From Myxococcales bacterium (GTDB lineage: Bacteria > Myxococcota > Myxococcia > Myxococcales > JAKAPL01): 64,000 nucleotides of DNA. Of the stretch, positions 29,296 through 38,419 are shown piece by piece. The position numbers and the translations under genes were made by a program. Where the stretch lies: NCBI GenBank assembly GCA_021783235.1, contig JAJXUD010000005.1, positions 1-64,000 on the forward strand, given 5' to 3'. The notes below the pieces were generated by a model. The model saw only the letters and a list, made by a program, of their open reading frames with translations, did not search any database and was not told the origin of the DNA. Numbering within the stretch: position 1 is the first letter of the stretch; each line of letters starts with the position of its first letter.

Positions 29296-29781
29296 ATGCC
29301 GGTACGGCAGAAGAAGAAGATGAAGATGAAGGAGAGACCCCCGAGGACCCGGCGGGGCGCGGGCCCACCCAAGTCGACGGCCGGCCGCTCGCGGACCAAG
29401 GCGGCGGTCCGGGAGGCGCCGGTGACCTCGCTCGATCCGAACCGCGCACTGGCGCTGCGGGCCGCGCAAGCGGGGCTCGACAAGAAGGCCGAGAACCCCA
29501 CCATTCTCGACGTGCGCGGCATCTCGAGCTACGCCGACTACGTGGTCGTCCTGAGCGCTGGGAGCGAGCGGCAGCTCTCGGCGGTCGCCCGGTCGATCGA
29601 GGAGCGGCTGAAGGAGCAGGGCATCCGGGCGCTCGGAATCGAGGGCTCGGGCAGATCCGGCTGGGTGCTCATCGACTTTGGGGACGTCGTGATCCACCTC
29701 TTCTCCGAGGAGACGCGCCACTTCTACGACATCGAAGGGCTCTGGTCGGACGCGCCGCGCGTTCGGGCCCCCGCGGCTTGA
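29296..29781 (+). CDS. rsfS: ribosomal silencing factor RsfS (Iojap family)
   Basis: The 161-residue protein binds ribosomal protein uL14 and blocks subunit joining in starvation. The conserved core spans about 55-150: KKAENPTILDVRGISSYADY, then VVVLSAGSERQLSAVARSI, SGWVLIDFGDVVIHLF and RHFYDIEGLWSDA. The first 50 residues are a Lys/Arg-rich extension (MPVRQKKKMKMKERPP) not seen in the ~105-residue E. coli protein; such basic N-terminal tails occur in other deltaproteobacteria and may help ribosome binding. The stop overlaps the rlmH TTG start (TTGA), implying coupled translation. Confidence 0.93.
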   Translation: MPVRQKKKMKMKERPPRTRRGAGPPKSTAGRSRTKAAVREAPVTSLDPNRALALRAAQAGLDKKAENPTILDVRGISSYADYVVVLSAGSERQLSAVARSIEERLKEQGIRALGIEGSGRSGWVLIDFGDVVIHLFSEETRHFYDIEGLWSDAPRVRAPAA

Positions 29782-30239
29782 AGCTGCGAGTCGTGTGCAT
29801 CGGGAAGGCGCGCCGCGGCGCACCCGAGGAGGCACTCGTCGAGGAGTACGCGGGCCGGATCGGCCGCTACGTCCCCTTCGAGATCGTGGTCGCGAGCGAG
29901 GCGCGGGGGGACGACGCCGCCGCGCGCCGCGAGGAGGCCGAGCGGATCCGGGCCAAGCTGCGCCCCCGCGACAGCGTGGTCCTCCTGGACGAGCGCGGGG
30001 AGGAGCTCGCGAGCCCGGCCTTCGCGGCCCGGCTCGCGGCGGCCGAGCGATCCGGCGGCCGCGACCTCGCCTTCGTCTTGGGAGGGGCGAGCGGCTTCGA
30101 CGACTCGCTCCGCGCCCAGGCGGCCTTCAGCCTCGCGCTCTCCCGCTTCACCCTCCCCCACCTCCTCGCCCGCGTCGTCCTCGTCGAGCAGCTCTACCGG
30201 GCGCTGACGATCCTGCGGGGCGAGCCCTACCACAAGTAG
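29778..30239 (+). CDS. rlmH: 23S rRNA pseudouridine-1915 N3-methyltransferase
   Basis: The 153-residue SPOUT methyltransferase modifies 23S rRNA helix 69. Family hallmarks are LRVVCIGKA at the N-terminus, VVLLDERGEELASPAFA, the AdoMet-binding knot FVLGGASGFDD, and the C-terminal LYRALTILRGEPYHK, which is almost invariant. The start is TTG at 29778 overlapping the rsfS stop; the length matches E. coli RlmH (155). The rsfS-rlmH pair is conserved widely. A gap of 137 bp with no recognised gene follows before comF. Confidence 0.95.
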   Translation: MKLRVVCIGKARRGAPEEALVEEYAGRIGRYVPFEIVVASEARGDDAAARREEAERIRAKLRPRDSVVLLDERGEELASPAFAARLAAAERSGGRDLAFVLGGASGFDDSLRAQAAFSLALSRFTLPHLLARVVLVEQLYRALTILRGEPYHK

Positions 30240-30376
30240 CCATCCTCCAAATCAATCACGGAGGCAGCCGGCGCGAGAGAGACCGCGCGCGCTGGAGACG
30301 CCGCGCTCCCTCGCGAGGGATGCGCTGCCCCGAGGACCGGGACAGGCCGCCTCCCGGAGAGTATAAGCGGAGGGTC

Positions 30377-31144
30377 GTGTCCGCCGCGCCCCAAGCCCTC
30401 GCGTCGAGCCTCGTCCTCCTCCCGCGGCGGATCGGCCGGCTCGGCGAGGAGCTCGCCAGCCTGCTCTCGCCACCGCGCTGCACCGGCTGCGATGAACCGC
30501 TCGGGCGGGCGGCGCTCTTCTGCGACGGCTGCGAGGTCGCGCTCGCCGAGCACGACCCCGGAATCTGCCCGGCCTGCGAGCAGCCGGCCGGTCCGAAGGG
30601 GCTCTGCCGGGGCTGCGCCGGGAGGCTCTCGCCGCTGGCCGCCGTCCGCTGCGCCTTCGAGCACGAGGGGCCCCTCAGCGAGGCGCTTCACGCCTTCAAG
30701 TACGGCGACCGGCACGAGCTCGCCGCTCCGCTCGCGGCGCTCTGGATCGAGGCGCTCCGCGCCGTCGGCCTCCCGGACTTCCTGGGCTCGGGGAGCCTTC
30801 TCGCGCCGGTGCCGCTCCACCCGGCCCGGCTCGCGAGCCGAGGCTTCGACCAGGCCGCCCTCCTCGCGCACCGGCTCGCCCAGGCCCTCGGCGCCGAGGC
30901 GCGGCCGCGCCTCGCCTCCCGCGTCCGCGACACGCGGCCCCAGGTCGGGCTCGGGCGGGAGGCCCGCTCGGCCAACGTCGCGGGCGCCTTCCGGGCCACC
31001 GCCGGGCTCGCGCGCGGACGGGACGTCGTGCTCGTGGACGACGTCCTCACGACCGGGGCGACGCTGCGGGCGGCGGCCGAGGCGCTGGTCGAAGGCGGCG
31101 CGCGCCGGGTCTTCGGCCTCACGCTCGCGCGGGCGGCGCCGTGA
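30377..31144 (+). CDS. comF: ComF family phosphoribosyltransferase-like protein
   Basis: The 255-residue product has an N-terminal double zinc-ribbon-like region (CTGCDEPLGRAALFCDGCE, then CPACEQPAGPKGLCRGC). A type I phosphoribosyltransferase domain follows, with the PRPP motif VVLVDDVLTTGATL and FKYGDRHELAAPLA. ComF homologues take part in DNA uptake in naturally competent bacteria and in DNA repair or recombination elsewhere. The GTG at 30377 was taken as the start, with GGAGG immediately upstream; the spacing is short (2-3 bases), so a start slightly further in is possible. A TATAAG (30363-30368) lies just before it. The stop overlaps the next gene by GTGA. Confidence 0.88.
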   Translation: MSAAPQALASSLVLLPRRIGRLGEELASLLSPPRCTGCDEPLGRAALFCDGCEVALAEHDPGICPACEQPAGPKGLCRGCAGRLSPLAAVRCAFEHEGPLSEALHAFKYGDRHELAAPLAALWIEALRAVGLPDFLGSGSLLAPVPLHPARLASRGFDQAALLAHRLAQALGAEARPRLASRVRDTRPQVGLGREARSANVAGAFRATAGLARGRDVVLVDDVLTTGATLRAAAEALVEGGARRVFGLTLARAAP

Positions 31145-34100
31145 TCGCGCTCGCCCTGATCGCGGCCGCCACCCTCGGAGGCTCCAGCGCCCGGCAGCGG
31201 GAGGCGCTGGGGGAGGCGACGGCCTTCGCGACCGAGCGCGACCCGCTGAAGGCCGCCGCCGAGCTCGCCGACATCGAGGAGCTCTTCCCGCACCTCGGCC
31301 CCATCGCGGATCTCCTTCGCCAGGTGGACCTCGGAACGAAAGACCTCGCGCGCGATGCTCGGCCCGGCGCCGGCGAGGCCTGGGCCTGGGCGCGCCTGCT
31401 CGGGGTGAGGCTCGAGTTCGCGCGCGGTCGGCCCGAGCGGACGGCCGATCGCATGGAGGGGCTCGGCTTTCCCTCCGCCGCCTGGATCCAGCGTCTCCCC
31501 GAGGGCTCGGGGGGCTGCGGCGCCGCGGAGCCGCCCCCTCCCGTCGGAGGCGACTGGCGGGAGTTTCACGGAGCCGCCCCCACGGGCGTCTTCGAACTCG
31601 AGCAGCTCCTGACGGGACGGCAGGGCGAGACGGCGGCGATCGCGACCGGCCTCGACGTCGACGCGAGGCTCCCCGCGGCGATCTTCCTCGGGACGAGCGG
31701 CCGCGCGGCGATCGCGCTGGACGGCGCCTGGCTCGGCGTGGACGCGGGACACCACCCGGCTCATCCCGGCCAGCTCCGGCTGCCGCTGACCCTATCGCCC
31801 GGCCACCACGTCGTCCTGCTCGAGGTCTGCCGGGACGAGCGGCCGCTCGAGGCCAGCCTGCGCGTCGCCGCCCCGGACGGCCGGCCGCTCGCGCAGCTGC
31901 GGTTCAGCGCCCCCGGCCCCCCGCCAGCGCCGCGCGCCGGCAAGGCCACGCCGATCCCGGTCTCGCAGCTCGTCCAGCTCGCCTCGAAGGCCACCGGCGA
32001 CGCGGCGGCCGACGTCCTCGAGGCGCTCGATCCCTTCGACGACGCGCGCCACGAGCCCTGGCGCGCTCGCGACGCCGCCTGCCACGCCGAACCGACCGAG
32101 GACTGCTGGCTCGACGAGCTCGCGCTGGCGCGACGGGGGCGTCGCGGCATCGACGCCGAGGCGGCGCTCGCCCGGGCGGTGGCCGCCGGCCCGGTGACGC
32201 CGCGGCTGCGGCTCGCCCAGGCCGACCTGTGGCTCGAGCTCGGCTACCCCGACCGGGCGCTCGGCCTCGCCCGGGAGGCGCGCGGGCTCGATCCGGATGA
32301 CGACCAGCCGCTGCTGCTCGAGGCGCAGGCGCTCGAGGCGCTCGGGATGCAGGGGCTCGCCGCGGCGCGAGAGCTCGAGGCGGCGAAACGCTTCCCGGGC
32401 TCACCGGACGCACAGATGGCCGGCGCCTACCGGAACGAGCGGCTTCACCGAAGCGCCGAGGCGAGGGGCGAGCTGCGGCTCTTGCTCGGCCTGCGGCCGG
32501 ATCTCCTCGGCGCCCGCGAGACGCTCGATCGCCTCTTGCTCGCCGCGGGGGACGTGACCGGGGCCCTCGAGGTCATCGAGGGCGGCCGAAGCTACGCGCC
32601 CCTCTCTGCCCGGCCGCTCCTCCAGGAGGCGCAGATCTGGCTCGGAAGGGCAGCGGCCGGGGCCGCGGGCGAGGCCGACCGGAGCCGGGGAGGCGCGCTC
32701 GCGAAGGCCGCGGCCGACCTCGGGAGATGGAACGGGGACGCGCTCGGGCAGCTCGCCGAGCTGGAGCTGGCGGCTGGCGACGAGGCGAGGGGCCGGGCCG
32801 ATCTGAGGGCGGCGCTCGCGCTCGAGCCGCAGGCGCCCCTGCTGCGCAGCCTCGATCGGCAGCTCGGGGCGCGGGCCGACGACTTCTCGCGGCGCTACCT
32901 CGCGAACCTGGTCGAGGTCGCGCGCGCGAGCCCGCCGATCCCCGGCGAGGACGCGGTGGTCCTCTCCGATGCGACGGCGGTCGAGGTGTTTCCCTCGGGC
33001 CTCTCGAGCCGCGTCCACCAGCTCATCGTGCGCGCCCAGACGCAGCGCGGCGTCGAGGCCTCGCGCGTGACGCCGATCGAGTACGACCCCGACCGGCAGG
33101 AGCTGCGGATCCTCTCGGCGCGGCTCCTCGAGCCGGACGGCCACGTCGCCACGACGTTCGAGGAGAGCAGCCGATCGCTCTCCGAGCCCTGGTACGGCCT
33201 CTATTACGACCAGCGGGAGCGGGACGTCTCGTTCCCGAGCCTCGCGCCCGGCGACGTCCTCGAGGTCGCCTACCGGCTGGACGACGTGGCCCGCGAGAAC
33301 CTCCTGCGCGATTCCTTCGGGGACATCGTCTTCTTGCAGGACACGGTGCCGCGCGAGCGGTTCGTCTACGCGGTGTCGATGCCGCCCGGCCGCGACCTCG
33401 CCTCGAACCAGCCCGAGGTCCCGAGCCTCTCGCGGCGCGAGGAGAAGCGGCCGGACGGCGGGAAGAGCTGGATCTGGACGGCCGGCGCCGTGCCGAAGCT
33501 CTTGCCCGAGCCGCAGATGCCGGGCTGGGCGGAGATCGCGCCCTACCTCGAGGTCTCGACCGAGCGCTCCTGGGCCGCGCTCGGCGACTCGTACTGGGAA
33601 CTCGTGCGGAGCCAGCTGGAGCCGACCGCGAAGGTCGCCTCCGTCGCGGATGAGCTCGCCGACGGGGCGGGCCCCTCGATCGAAGCCCGCGTCGCGGCGG
33701 CCTACGACTTCGTCGTCTCGCACACCCGCTACGTCGGCCTGGAGCTCGGCATCCACGGCTACCGCCCCTACCCGGTGGGCGAGGTGCTCGACCGCGGCTT
33801 CGGCGATTGCAAGGACAAGGCCTCCCTGCTCTGGTCGCTGCTCCACTCGATCGGCATCGACTCGAGGCTCGTGCTCGTCCGGACGCGGCCGCTCGGGCGG
33901 CTCGCCGATGGCCCCGCCTCGTTCGCCGTCTTCGACCACGCCATCCTCTACGTCCCGGCGCTCGATCGGTTCCTCGACGCCACCGCCCGCTTCCACGGAT
34001 CTCGGGAGCTGCCGGAGGGCGACCAGGGGGCGAGCGCCCTCGTGATCTCCCCGAACGGCCAGAGCCGCCTCGTCACGGTGCCCTCGCTGCCGGCGGCGTC

Positions 34101-34758
34101 GAACGGCACGACGACGACGCTCGCCGTGGCCCTGGCGGCGGACGGCAGCGCGACGCTCCAGGGGAGCGCCGAGATCCGGGGCTCCGACGCGGCGGAGTAC
34201 CGACGCTCTTACCAGCCCGGCGCCGGCCGCCGCTCGCTCTTCGAGCAGGGATGGAGCCGCACCTACCCCGAGCTCGCCGTCCGCCGCGCCGACTTCGAGG
34301 GCTTGACCGACCTCGAGAAGCCGGTCCGCGTGACCTTCGACCTCGCCGTCCCCCGGCTCGCGAGCCGGCAGGGAGACCGCCTCCGTCTCCAGCCCTTCGG
34401 CGCGGCGGCGAGCTACGCCGAGCGGTTCGCGCCGCTCTCGAAGCGCCGCTTCGCGGTGGCGCTCCCGCCACCCTGGACCCAGGCGTTCGACTACCGGATC
34501 GGCGCGCCCGAGGGGCTCCGCTTCGCGGCCCCGCCGCAGAGCGTGCGCGAGATCACGCCATTCGGCGACCTCGAGGTCGACTGGGCGCTCGCTCCGGACA
34601 GCCGATCGCTCACCGTCCACGGCCACTTCGCGATCGCGGTGAGCGAGGTCTCGCCTTCGCGCTACGCCGCCTTCCGCTCGTTTCTCGAGGCCGCCGACCG
34701 GGCGCTCTCGACCCCCGCCTGGCTGACCCACTCGGAGCCCCCCCGTGCCTCGCGCTAG
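31141..34758 (+). CDS. large exported TPR / DUF3857 / transglutaminase-like protein (active-type)
   Basis: The 1205-residue product has a short signal sequence (MIALALIAAATLGGSSA), TPR-like helices (about 330-560), a DUF3857 domain (about 610-800) and a transglutaminase-like cysteine protease core (about 840-960). The triad is complete: Cys890 in FGDCKDKA, His933 in FDHAIL and Asp946 in FLDATA. A beta-rich C-terminal region follows. Family members are periplasmic, and some are proposed peptidases or cross-linkers, with no firm substrate. The GTG start overlaps the comF stop, and the 3' end overlaps the next paralogue by 14 bp. The pair probably arose by tandem duplication. Confidence 0.88.
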   Translation: MIALALIAAATLGGSSARQREALGEATAFATERDPLKAAAELADIEELFPHLGPIADLLRQVDLGTKDLARDARPGAGEAWAWARLLGVRLEFARGRPERTADRMEGLGFPSAAWIQRLPEGSGGCGAAEPPPPVGGDWREFHGAAPTGVFELEQLLTGRQGETAAIATGLDVDARLPAAIFLGTSGRAAIALDGAWLGVDAGHHPAHPGQLRLPLTLSPGHHVVLLEVCRDERPLEASLRVAAPDGRPLAQLRFSAPGPPPAPRAGKATPIPVSQLVQLASKATGDAAADVLEALDPFDDARHEPWRARDAACHAEPTEDCWLDELALARRGRRGIDAEAALARAVAAGPVTPRLRLAQADLWLELGYPDRALGLAREARGLDPDDDQPLLLEAQALEALGMQGLAAARELEAAKRFPGSPDAQMAGAYRNERLHRSAEARGELRLLLGLRPDLLGARETLDRLLLAAGDVTGALEVIEGGRSYAPLSARPLLQEAQIWLGRAAAGAAGEADRSRGGALAKAAADLGRWNGDALGQLAELELAAGDEARGRADLRAALALEPQAPLLRSLDRQLGARADDFSRRYLANLVEVARASPPIPGEDAVVLSDATAVEVFPSGLSSRVHQLIVRAQTQRGVEASRVTPIEYDPDRQELRILSARLLEPDGHVATTFEESSRSLSEPWYGLYYDQRERDVSFPSLAPGDVLEVAYRLDDVARENLLRDSFGDIVFLQDTVPRERFVYAVSMPPGRDLASNQPEVPSLSRREEKRPDGGKSWIWTAGAVPKLLPEPQMPGWAEIAPYLEVSTERSWAALGDSYWELVRSQLEPTAKVASVADELADGAGPSIEARVAAAYDFVVSHTRYVGLELGIHGYRPYPVGEVLDRGFGDCKDKASLLWSLLHSIGIDSRLVLVRTRPLGRLADGPASFAVFDHAILYVPALDRFLDATARFHGSRELPEGDQGASALVISPNGQSRLVTVPSLPAASNGTTTTLAVALAADGSATLQGSAEIRGSDAAEYRRSYQPGAGRRSLFEQGWSRTYPELAVRRADFEGLTDLEKPVRVTFDLAVPRLASRQGDRLRLQPFGAAASYAERFAPLSKRRFAVALPPPWTQAFDYRIGAPEGLRFAAPPQSVREITPFGDLEVDWALAPDSRSLTVHGHFAIAVSEVSPSRYAAFRSFLEAADRALSTPAWLTHSEPPRASR

Positions 34759-37700
34759 CGCACGCGCCGCTCTCCTCTCCATCCTCGTGGCCGGCTGCGC
34801 CGCCGCGCCGGCGCGACCTTCCTCCGGGACCGGTCCCGCGGCGGCCTTCCTCGCCGCCTGGGAGCGCGAGGGCGCCCCGGGAGATCCGTCGAGCCTCGAC
34901 CGCGCCGCCGCCAGGGACCCCTCCGATCCCGCCCTCCGGCTCGCGAAGCTCCTCCTCGCGCGGCGCCGCCTGGACGACGCCGCGCTGATCGGCGAGGCGC
35001 TCGAGATCCTCTGGCGCGCGCCCCAGAGCCCCGAGGCCCGGCCGGCCTCGGCCGAGCTCCAGCGGGAGGCCGGCCTCTCCACGACGCTCGACGATCGGAT
35101 CCTCCTCGGCATCGCCGGCATCGATCTCGGACAGGCGGACCTCGAGGTTCAAGCGCGACTGCGCGAGCTGGCCGCGGCGCTGCGGGTCGCCCACGAGCAG
35201 CCGGACGAGGCCGCCGACCTCCGCGCGCGCGCCGGCCTCGTCACTCGCTGGAAGCTGGTCGGCCCCCTGTCGCCCTACCACTACCTCGACTTCGACCGCC
35301 CCCTCGGCCCGAGGCTCGACCCTGCCGCGAAGAGCTACGCGACGCCCTGGGGCCGTGAGGCCTGGCGCCGCCTCGTGCTCGCGAACGGCTGGATCCCGAT
35401 CGGCCACGCCGTCGAGGAGGCGCAGCCGGCCGCGGGCGACGTTCGCGAACCGCCGCCCACCGGGGACGTATTCTTCGCGCGAGCCGACGTCACGGCCGGG
35501 AGCCACGGCCTCTGGCTGCGGGTCGAATCCTCGGCGTCGCTCGCGGTGGACGTGGACGGCCGGCGCGTCCTCACCCGGGATCTCTTCCGGCGCGAGCTCG
35601 GCAGGCAGAGCTGGAGCCACGTGGAGCTTCCACCCGGGAGCCACGATCTCTGGGTCGAGGCGATCGCCGGAGGCTCGGGGACTGGCTTCCGCCTCTGGGC
35701 CCTGCCCGACGACGGCGCGCACCCAGCCCCACTCTCCCCGCGGACCCTCTCGAAGCGGCTCTCGGAGAGGCTCGGCGACGCGGCCGCCGCCGCCGTCGCG
35801 GCCCTCGACGGCGCGGTCGCCGATCCCCCGGCCGCCCTGGCGCTCGTCGCCGAGGCGTCGGGCCCCCTCGGCCGGACGGTGCGGGCGGACCTCTGGAGCG
35901 CCCTCGGGACCCTCGGCGACGAGGCGGCCCGCGGCCGATCCCGCGCCGATCTCGACGAGCTGCTCTCGCGCGACCGCGGAGCCGACTGGGCCCGGCTGCG
36001 CCGCGCGGGAATCGAGCTGGACGCGGGCCAGCTCGACGACGCCGCCACCGACCTCGCGGCCATCGCGAAGCCCTCCCCCAGGCTCCTCGTCGCGCGCGGC
36101 CGGCTCTCGCTCGCCGCCGAGGCCGGCGCCCTCGCGCGGGCCCCCGTCGAGGCCGCGCTCGCCCTCGATCCCGGCCACTGCCCCGCCCTAGAGCTCGAGC
36201 TCAGCCTTCTCGAGCAGGCCCAGGCGGTCAGGCTGCTCGAGCAGACGGTCGAGCGGCAGGCCCACTGCCCGGGTGGCCTCGGACGGCTCGCCTCCTTCCG
36301 GGCCAGCCGGCAGGGGCCGACGGCGCTCGTCCGGTTCTGGCGCGCTCGCCTCCAGCGCTCGCCCGCCGATCCGCACGCCGCCGCCGAGCTGGCCGAGGCG
36401 CTCCTCGGACTCGGCCGCTTCGGGCCGGCGGCCGAGGCGCTCCAGCTCCGCCTCGCTGCCTGGCCCGAGGATCTCGACGCCTGGCGCCGGCTCGGCCAGC
36501 TCTGGGCCACGGCGGGCGACGCGGAGAAGTCGCGGGAGGCCTTCGGCCACGCGCTCGCGCTCGATCCCTCCGATCTCCGGCTCCGGCGAAGCCTCGACCT
36601 CTGGAAGGGTTCCGACGTCCTCGACGGGGCACTCCCCGACGCGGCGGGCGCGCTGAAGGGGCCCCTCTGGTCCGCCGACGCGAGCGCGCCGACGGCCACG
36701 CTCCTCGATTCGGGCGTAGCCTGGCTCCACCCGGACGGCAGCGTGACCGAGCGGGTCCGGACCGTCGAGCGGGTGATGGACCAGACGGCCCTGGGCCAGA
36801 TCGCCGAGCTGCAGCTCCCACCGGGCGGGCTGCTCGTGGCGCTGCGGACCCACAAGCGCGACGGGAGCGTGTTCGACGCCGAGGCGACGACGGTCGGCGA
36901 GAAGGGGTCGCTCTCCGCCCCGGCGCTCCAGGTCGGCGACGACCTCGAGATCGACTACCTGGTCTCGAGCCCACCGCCGAGGCGAGGGCTCGGCGGCGCC
37001 GCCGAGCCGTTCTACTTCCAGGCCGGGGACAGCTCCCTCGAGCGCTCCCTCTACGTCGTGCGGTCGGACGCCGCGCCGATCACCGACCTGCACCAGCTGG
37101 AGCTGCCCCGGAGCTGGAAGCCGTGGAAGGGCAGCGGTTTTGTGGAGCGGACCCACGTGCCGGCGCTGGTCGACGAACCGAACGGACCACCGGGCGCCGA
37201 CGTCTACCCATGGATCCAGGTGGGCCTCGGCGACGGCGGCCTCGAGCAGCTCGCCCGTTCGGTCGCCGATCAGCTCGCGCCTCGATCGGTCCCCGACGAG
37301 GGGATCCGAGCGCTGGCGGCGAAGGCGAAGGAGGCTGGGCCCCCCGGTGCACAGCTGAGGGCCCTCTGGAAGCTCCTCTCGGCGCGGATCCGCAGCGACA
37401 ACCCTTCCCTCGCCGAGGCCGCGAGCGTCTCCCTGGCCCGCGGGCAAGGCGACCGGCTCTCGCCCCTGCGGGCGGCGCTCGCCGTGCTCGGCCTTCCGTC
37501 GCGGATCGTGCTCGCCTCGGGCTTGCAGGCGAGCGAGGAGCCGCGCCGCTTCGCCCGGCTCTCCGACTGGACCGACGCGCTCGTCCGGGTGGATCTGGCT
37601 GGGGCAGCGCCGATCTGGCTGGACCCGGCGCTGCGCTTCGCGCCGTTCGACGCGCTCCCGCCGGGGCTCTGCGGGCGGCCCGCGATCGAGCTGCCCGACG

Positions 37701-38419
37701 AAGGCGGCGAGCCGAGGCGCCTCGACCTGCCCGCCTGCCCCGAGCGCGCCGACGGCCCGCCCGGCCCCGAGGACCACCACTTCTCGCTGGCGCTCGAGCT
37801 GCATGCCGACGGCTCTGCGGAGGGGAAGGCGAGCGAGCGCTTCGGCGGCTTCGAGGCGGCCCTCGCCCACACCGCCGTCGACGGGCTCGACGACGCCCAG
37901 CGCCGGCAGGCGATCGAATCGGGTCTCGCCTCGGCGTTCCCGGGGGCCGTGCTCGAAGCGGCCCGCTTCGAGGTCGGGGCAGGACCGGGCGCCCCGCTCT
38001 CGCTCGACTACCGCTTCACCGTGCCCGCGCTGGCCCGAGACGAGGGGGGCGGCCGCTTCTCCATCGTGCCGCACGGCTTCCCCGTGAAGCTCTCCGACCG
38101 CTACCTCCAGCTCGCTGCCCGCGACCTTCCGCTCGTCGTCGCGGAGGGGCAGCGGCCCGACGTGACCGTCGCCCTGAAGCTGCCCCCCGGCGCCCGGCTC
38201 GAGGGGCTCTCGCCCGCGCCCTTGCGGATCGACGGCCCGTTCGGCAGCTACGTCCGGGAGGAGCGGCGGAGCGGCTCGACGGTCGAGGTCCACGAGCGGC
38301 TCGTGCTGCCGCCGCAGCGGATCCCCGCCGGCCGCTACGCCGACTTCGCCGGCTTCGCGAGCGCGGTGGATCGCGCCGAGGAGGAGCGGGTCGAGTACGC
38401 CCTTCCCGCCGGCAGCTGA
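34745..38419 (+). CDS. large TPR / DUF3857 lipoprotein with inactive transglutaminase-like core
   Basis: The 1224-residue paralogue of the preceding gene is a predicted lipoprotein (ARAALLSILVAGC, lipobox VAGC). It keeps the same order: a lectin-like/PA14-like part, TPRs (about 410-620), a DUF3857 region (about 640-830), then the transglutaminase-like fold. Where the upstream gene has FGDCKDKA, this one has QGDRLSPL (Arg904 for Cys), and the His position (TDALVRV) is also lost, though WLDPAL keeps the Asp. It is therefore likely a non-catalytic partner or pseudoenzyme of its neighbour. The GTG start lies inside the upstream gene (14-bp overlap), indicating coupled translation. Confidence 0.88.
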   Translation: MPRASARAALLSILVAGCAAAPARPSSGTGPAAAFLAAWEREGAPGDPSSLDRAAARDPSDPALRLAKLLLARRRLDDAALIGEALEILWRAPQSPEARPASAELQREAGLSTTLDDRILLGIAGIDLGQADLEVQARLRELAAALRVAHEQPDEAADLRARAGLVTRWKLVGPLSPYHYLDFDRPLGPRLDPAAKSYATPWGREAWRRLVLANGWIPIGHAVEEAQPAAGDVREPPPTGDVFFARADVTAGSHGLWLRVESSASLAVDVDGRRVLTRDLFRRELGRQSWSHVELPPGSHDLWVEAIAGGSGTGFRLWALPDDGAHPAPLSPRTLSKRLSERLGDAAAAAVAALDGAVADPPAALALVAEASGPLGRTVRADLWSALGTLGDEAARGRSRADLDELLSRDRGADWARLRRAGIELDAGQLDDAATDLAAIAKPSPRLLVARGRLSLAAEAGALARAPVEAALALDPGHCPALELELSLLEQAQAVRLLEQTVERQAHCPGGLGRLASFRASRQGPTALVRFWRARLQRSPADPHAAAELAEALLGLGRFGPAAEALQLRLAAWPEDLDAWRRLGQLWATAGDAEKSREAFGHALALDPSDLRLRRSLDLWKGSDVLDGALPDAAGALKGPLWSADASAPTATLLDSGVAWLHPDGSVTERVRTVERVMDQTALGQIAELQLPPGGLLVALRTHKRDGSVFDAEATTVGEKGSLSAPALQVGDDLEIDYLVSSPPPRRGLGGAAEPFYFQAGDSSLERSLYVVRSDAAPITDLHQLELPRSWKPWKGSGFVERTHVPALVDEPNGPPGADVYPWIQVGLGDGGLEQLARSVADQLAPRSVPDEGIRALAAKAKEAGPPGAQLRALWKLLSARIRSDNPSLAEAASVSLARGQGDRLSPLRAALAVLGLPSRIVLASGLQASEEPRRFARLSDWTDALVRVDLAGAAPIWLDPALRFAPFDALPPGLCGRPAIELPDEGGEPRRLDLPACPERADGPPGPEDHHFSLALELHADGSAEGKASERFGGFEAALAHTAVDGLDDAQRRQAIESGLASAFPGAVLEAARFEVGAGPGAPLSLDYRFTVPALARDEGGGRFSIVPHGFPVKLSDRYLQLAARDLPLVVAEGQRPDVTVALKLPPGARLEGLSPAPLRIDGPFGSYVREERRSGSTVEVHERLVLPPQRIPAGRYADFAGFASAVDRAEEERVEYALPAGS

